Position numbers and translations under genes: made by a program. From an uncultured Lachnospiraceae bacterium (lineage in GTDB: Bacteria > Bacillota > Clostridia > Lachnospirales > Lachnospiraceae), in NCBI GenBank assembly GCA_910585545.1, contig CAJUFN010000009.1:28304-92303 (forward strand): a DNA stretch of 64,000 nt. The letters run 5' to 3'. Shown here one piece after another: positions 62,028-64,000 of the stretch (positions within the stretch are counted from its first letter, which is position 1; each line of letters opens with the position of its first letter). Below the pieces are notes generated by a model that had not been told where the DNA came from, searched no databases, and worked only from the letters and a program-made list of their open reading frames with translations.

Positions 62028-62870
62028 TCAGATTGTTTTTGTGCCTGTCTGCTCTATAATATTTTCAGTCTGACTTGATTCGGCAATAGCAAAAAAGGTT
62101 TTCATTTTTCCCATTTTTTCATGGGCAATATCACTCCGATAGCTAGAACCGCCAACATATAACGGAACACACATTTCTAAAATACGATCATAAATTCGTT
62201 TCTTTTCTATGTTCGTTTCTTCTTTTAATTGTTTTATCGGAAGATTGGTAGTTACGATTAATGGTCTGCCGGAGCGATATCTTCGGTCAATTACACTGAA
62301 TACAATTCCAAGAGCATACTCAGAACTTCGTTCTGTGCCAAGATCATCCAAAATTAAAAGTTCATATCGTGCCAAGGCATTGATATATTCTGTTTTATCC
62401 TCTAATGGAAACATATCATCAATAATTGTATTAAAATTTGTCATCTTCACAGTAATTTCCCGATTCAAAAGTGCGTTGGCAATACAACCGGCTATGTAAC
62501 TCTTTCCGGTTCCTATTGGTCCCCACAAGAGAAAACCAATATGATTTTTCTTCATATCATTCCAGTTTGTTGTGTATTCTTTGGCCTTCTCGATGGTAGT
62601 AGTCTTTTCTGCCAGTTCAAAATTCCAATCATACATTCGTGGTTCTTCAAAACAGATTTTTCTATTTCTTTCCACTAATTCGCAATGTTCTCTTTCTTTA
62701 TATGCCTTTTCTTCTGCTTCACGTTTTTGACGGATACATGCACATTGTCTAAAATGTTTTTTCATACCAAGAATACTGTCTGGAGGGAAATATGCCTCTA
62801 CAGGTTCTCCACAAACCATGCAATATGCTAATCCATCTGCACCTAAATATGTGTTTTCCTGCTTTATCAT
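62028..62870 (-). CDS. DnaC/IstB-like ATP-binding protein
   Basis: A 280-residue AAA+ protein. The N-terminal zinc-binding segment has CMVCGEPVEAYFPP and CACIRQKREAEEK. Walker A is LLWGPIGTGKSYIAG (~117-131), Walker B LLILDDLGTERSS (~170), then RYRSGRPLIVTTNLPIKQL. It resembles helicase-loading proteins (DnaC/DnaI) carried by conjugative transposons. Its start overlaps the stop of the initiator gene by 4 bp, so the two act together in element replication. Confidence 0.88.
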   Translation of the reverse strand: MIKQENTYLGADGLAYCMVCGEPVEAYFPPDSILGMKKHFRQCACIRQKREAEEKAYKEREHCELVERNRKICFEEPRMYDWNFELAEKTTTIEKAKEYTTNWNDMKKNHIGFLLWGPIGTGKSYIAGCIANALLNREITVKMTNFNTIIDDMFPLEDKTEYINALARYELLILDDLGTERSSEYALGIVFSVIDRRYRSGRPLIVTTNLPIKQLKEETNIEKKRIYDRILEMCVPLYVGGSSYRSDIAHEKMGKMKTFFAIAESSQTENIIEQTGTKTI

Positions 62871-63394
62871 AGACTGTCGCCCTCCTCATATTCGTAATTT
62901 ACTCCAATCTTATTACTAAAATTATATTTTTCTTTTACTTTACTAGGTGGCACATTTCCGACCATAGAAGAGGCTATTTTCCGACTGAATGAAGGACAGC
63001 TTTTCATCCCAATGGAAGCTGTATTTTCGTCTGTCTGCTTTACATCCGGTTCAGAAATCAACTCTATACAGGGGATTCGCATATATAAATGATTTGGTTT
63101 TGAAAATCCTCCGGAACTGCGAATCAACAATCCATACTCATCTAATTCCTTCATGGCAGCCTTTACAGAAGTACAACATTTTCCCCATTTCAAAGAAATT
63201 TCTGTAATCGGAAAGACGAAATATACATATCCGTCTTCATTGAGCCAATGGTTTTTCTGTGAAATTCTGGCTCTGTCATATAACAGCATATAAAGTAATT
63301 TTGCATTTTGAGAGAGTGGTAGCTCTAACAAAAATTTAGGGAACTGATAATAGGGAAGTATCTTTTCCGTTTCCATCATATATTCAAATTTCAT
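62867..63394 (-). CDS. Replication initiator protein A (RepA_N type)
   Basis: A 175-residue protein. The N-terminal RepA_N winged-helix domain contains YYQFPKFLLELPLSQNAKLL, YMLLYDRARISQKNHWLNED, and VYFVFPITEISLKWGKCCTS. AMKELDEYGLLIRS and the variable C-terminal tail follow. It would bind origin DNA and recruit the DnaC-like partner encoded next. AAAGGTAAAAG precedes the start. The repeat-rich 600 bp upstream are a candidate origin and control region. Confidence 0.88.
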   Translation of the reverse strand: MKFEYMMETEKILPYYQFPKFLLELPLSQNAKLLYMLLYDRARISQKNHWLNEDGYVYFVFPITEISLKWGKCCTSVKAAMKELDEYGLLIRSSGGFSKPNHLYMRIPCIELISEPDVKQTDENTASIGMKSCPSFSRKIASSMVGNVPPSKVKEKYNFSNKIGVNYEYEEGDSL

Positions 63395-63545
63395 ATTTTC
63401 TTTTACCTTTCTGAAAAATTAGGGAGACGGGTGCCGGCTTTCCCAAAGATATTTTTATGCTTTATTAAAATTCTCTTTTTATATCTCCCTATATAACGAA
63501 AGGAAAAAAGCTCATTTTACAGGGTGCAGAGAGAAAAAATTTTAT

Positions 63546-63562
63546 AAGAGCAAGATCCACCC
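63546..63562 (+). repeat. Left arm of a 17-bp inverted repeat upstream of repA
   Basis: AAGAGCAAGATCCACCC is the exact complement of 63883-63899. The region from 63395 to 64000 has no gene that I can support; it holds this repeat pair and two smaller hairpins, TGGGGA...TCCCCA, at 63617-63636 and 63805-63825. Confidence 0.75.
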
Positions 63563-63882
63563 GTGTTTAACGTTATCGCGTTTCTACCTCCGTTCACCTT
63601 ACGGGTTTGCTCTTGATGGGGAGTAACAATTCCCCATGCCCTTGCTTATATAATTGGCTTACACAAGAATTTGTTCGCATCACCATGTGTATTTTCAAAA
63701 AGAAAAAGACATCCAATTACTTATTGAATGCCTCAAAATAGAATTATGTTAATTATGATATTTTGCTGCGTGCACCTCCGGTGTAGCTAATAAAAAAGTG
63801 GGGATGGGGAGGAGACAGTTCCCCAACAAGATAAAACTCCGAAATATTACTTATATGGCAGAATGACGATATGGTAATACCG

Positions 63883-63899
63883 GGGTGGATCTTGCTCTT
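63883..63899 (-). repeat. Right arm of the 17-bp inverted repeat upstream of repA
   Basis: GGGTGGATCTTGCTCTT complements 63546-63562 exactly. TTGCTCTTGAT, which extends this arm (63892-63902), also occurs as a direct copy at 63607-63617, giving an iteron-like arrangement. Confidence 0.7.
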
Positions 63900-64000
63900 G
63901 ATAATGTAGGAAGGGAAAAATGCTGAGAATAATATTTTTTATGATCGTATTTACAATACGATTCTTATAATTTGCCTTATGAGAAAGTTGGAAAGAATGA

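Larger units (their letters stand above)
59595..64000. mobile_element. One end of an integrative element with a large serine recombinase (continues beyond window)
   Basis: The segment carries, on the minus strand, a large serine recombinase at the junction, a small conserved ORF, a DnaC-like ATPase and a RepA_N-type initiator. The border on the left falls in an ABC substrate-binding gene, around 59595-59640. The right end lies past 64000. The gene set resembles the replication and integrase parts of Clostridia conjugative or mobilisable transposons. The exact crossover site cannot be set without an empty site for comparison. Confidence 0.75.

Noticed and set aside
63919..63969. 16-codon ORF near the window end
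   Set aside because: Too short, AT-rich and without a recognisable product.
1..64000. CRISPR arrays, tRNA or rRNA genes
   Set aside because: No regularly spaced repeats, no cloverleaf with a TTCGA-type arm and no rRNA-like sequence were seen by reading; a covariance-model scan would settle tRNAs.

Overview
The window looks like a chromosome segment of a low-GC, Gram-positive gut anaerobe of the Lachnospiraceae type (Mediterraneibacter/Ruminococcus gnavus/Dorea-like). This is inferred from gene content and gene order: rplM-rpsI, PPi-dependent phosphofructokinase, rho next to rpmE-DUF1385-prmC-prfA, the polC form of DNA polymerase III, indolepyruvate:ferredoxin oxidoreductase, a KTGD-type surface anchor, strong AGGAGG-like ribosome binding sites, and TTGACA-N17-TATAAT promoters. 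No rRNA, tRNA or CRISPR array was seen.

Layout. 1-3741: 3' part of a very large surface alpha-galactosidase (GH27) with several carbohydrate-binding modules. 3797-5020: an AbrB/PIN toxin-antitoxin cassette bracketed by a 27-bp imperfect direct repeat. 5049-6104: rplM-rpsI. 6105-7202: dispersed palindromic repeats, gene remnants and an acetyltransferase. 7211-9000: a TetR regulator divergent from a small membrane protein and a membrane-anchored esterase. 9025-13420: an RNA-repair-type operon of two WYL-type regulators, RtcB ligase and a nucleotidyltransferase broken by an in-frame TGA. 13427-19284: pfp, greA, a MocR regulator divergent from pyridoxamine kinase and an ECF substrate-binding subunit, and a small export protein. 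19299-20708: two tandem paralogous XRE regulators and an unknown exported protein. 20813-35470: metabolic and housekeeping genes (cytosolic amylase, ilvE, methyltransferase, hslO, nadE, Crp/MATE pair, S1 protein, CBS-DRTGG pyrophosphatase, flavin reductase, deacetylase, tcdA, rarA). 35448-35768: two related 42-bp palindromes around a gene-free stretch. 35781-47345: DUF4364, radical SAM, rho, rpmE, DUF1385, prmC, prfA, a GNAT-like lysyltransferase-domain protein, two aminotransferases (one hisC) and ispG. 47352-57964: polC, a phenylacetate-CoA-ligase/IorA/IorB/ACT operon for aromatic 2-oxoacids, a cold-shock protein and a purine permease. 58038-58868: an unknown His-rich protein.

From about 59600 to the window end lies one end of an integrative mobile element: large serine recombinase, a small conserved ORF, a DnaC-like ATPase and a RepA_N-type initiator. 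It interrupts an ABC substrate-binding protein gene, of which only the C-terminal part remains at 59044-59622. The element carries a long structured hairpin (61701-61753) and an inverted/direct-repeat region upstream of repA that may be an origin.

The most interesting signals are the WYL-WYL-RtcB-nucleotidyltransferase cluster with its nonsense codon, a palindromic repeat family present in three intergenic sites, the repeat-flanked toxin-antitoxin cassette, and the recombinase element whose integrase gene appears to run into host sequence.
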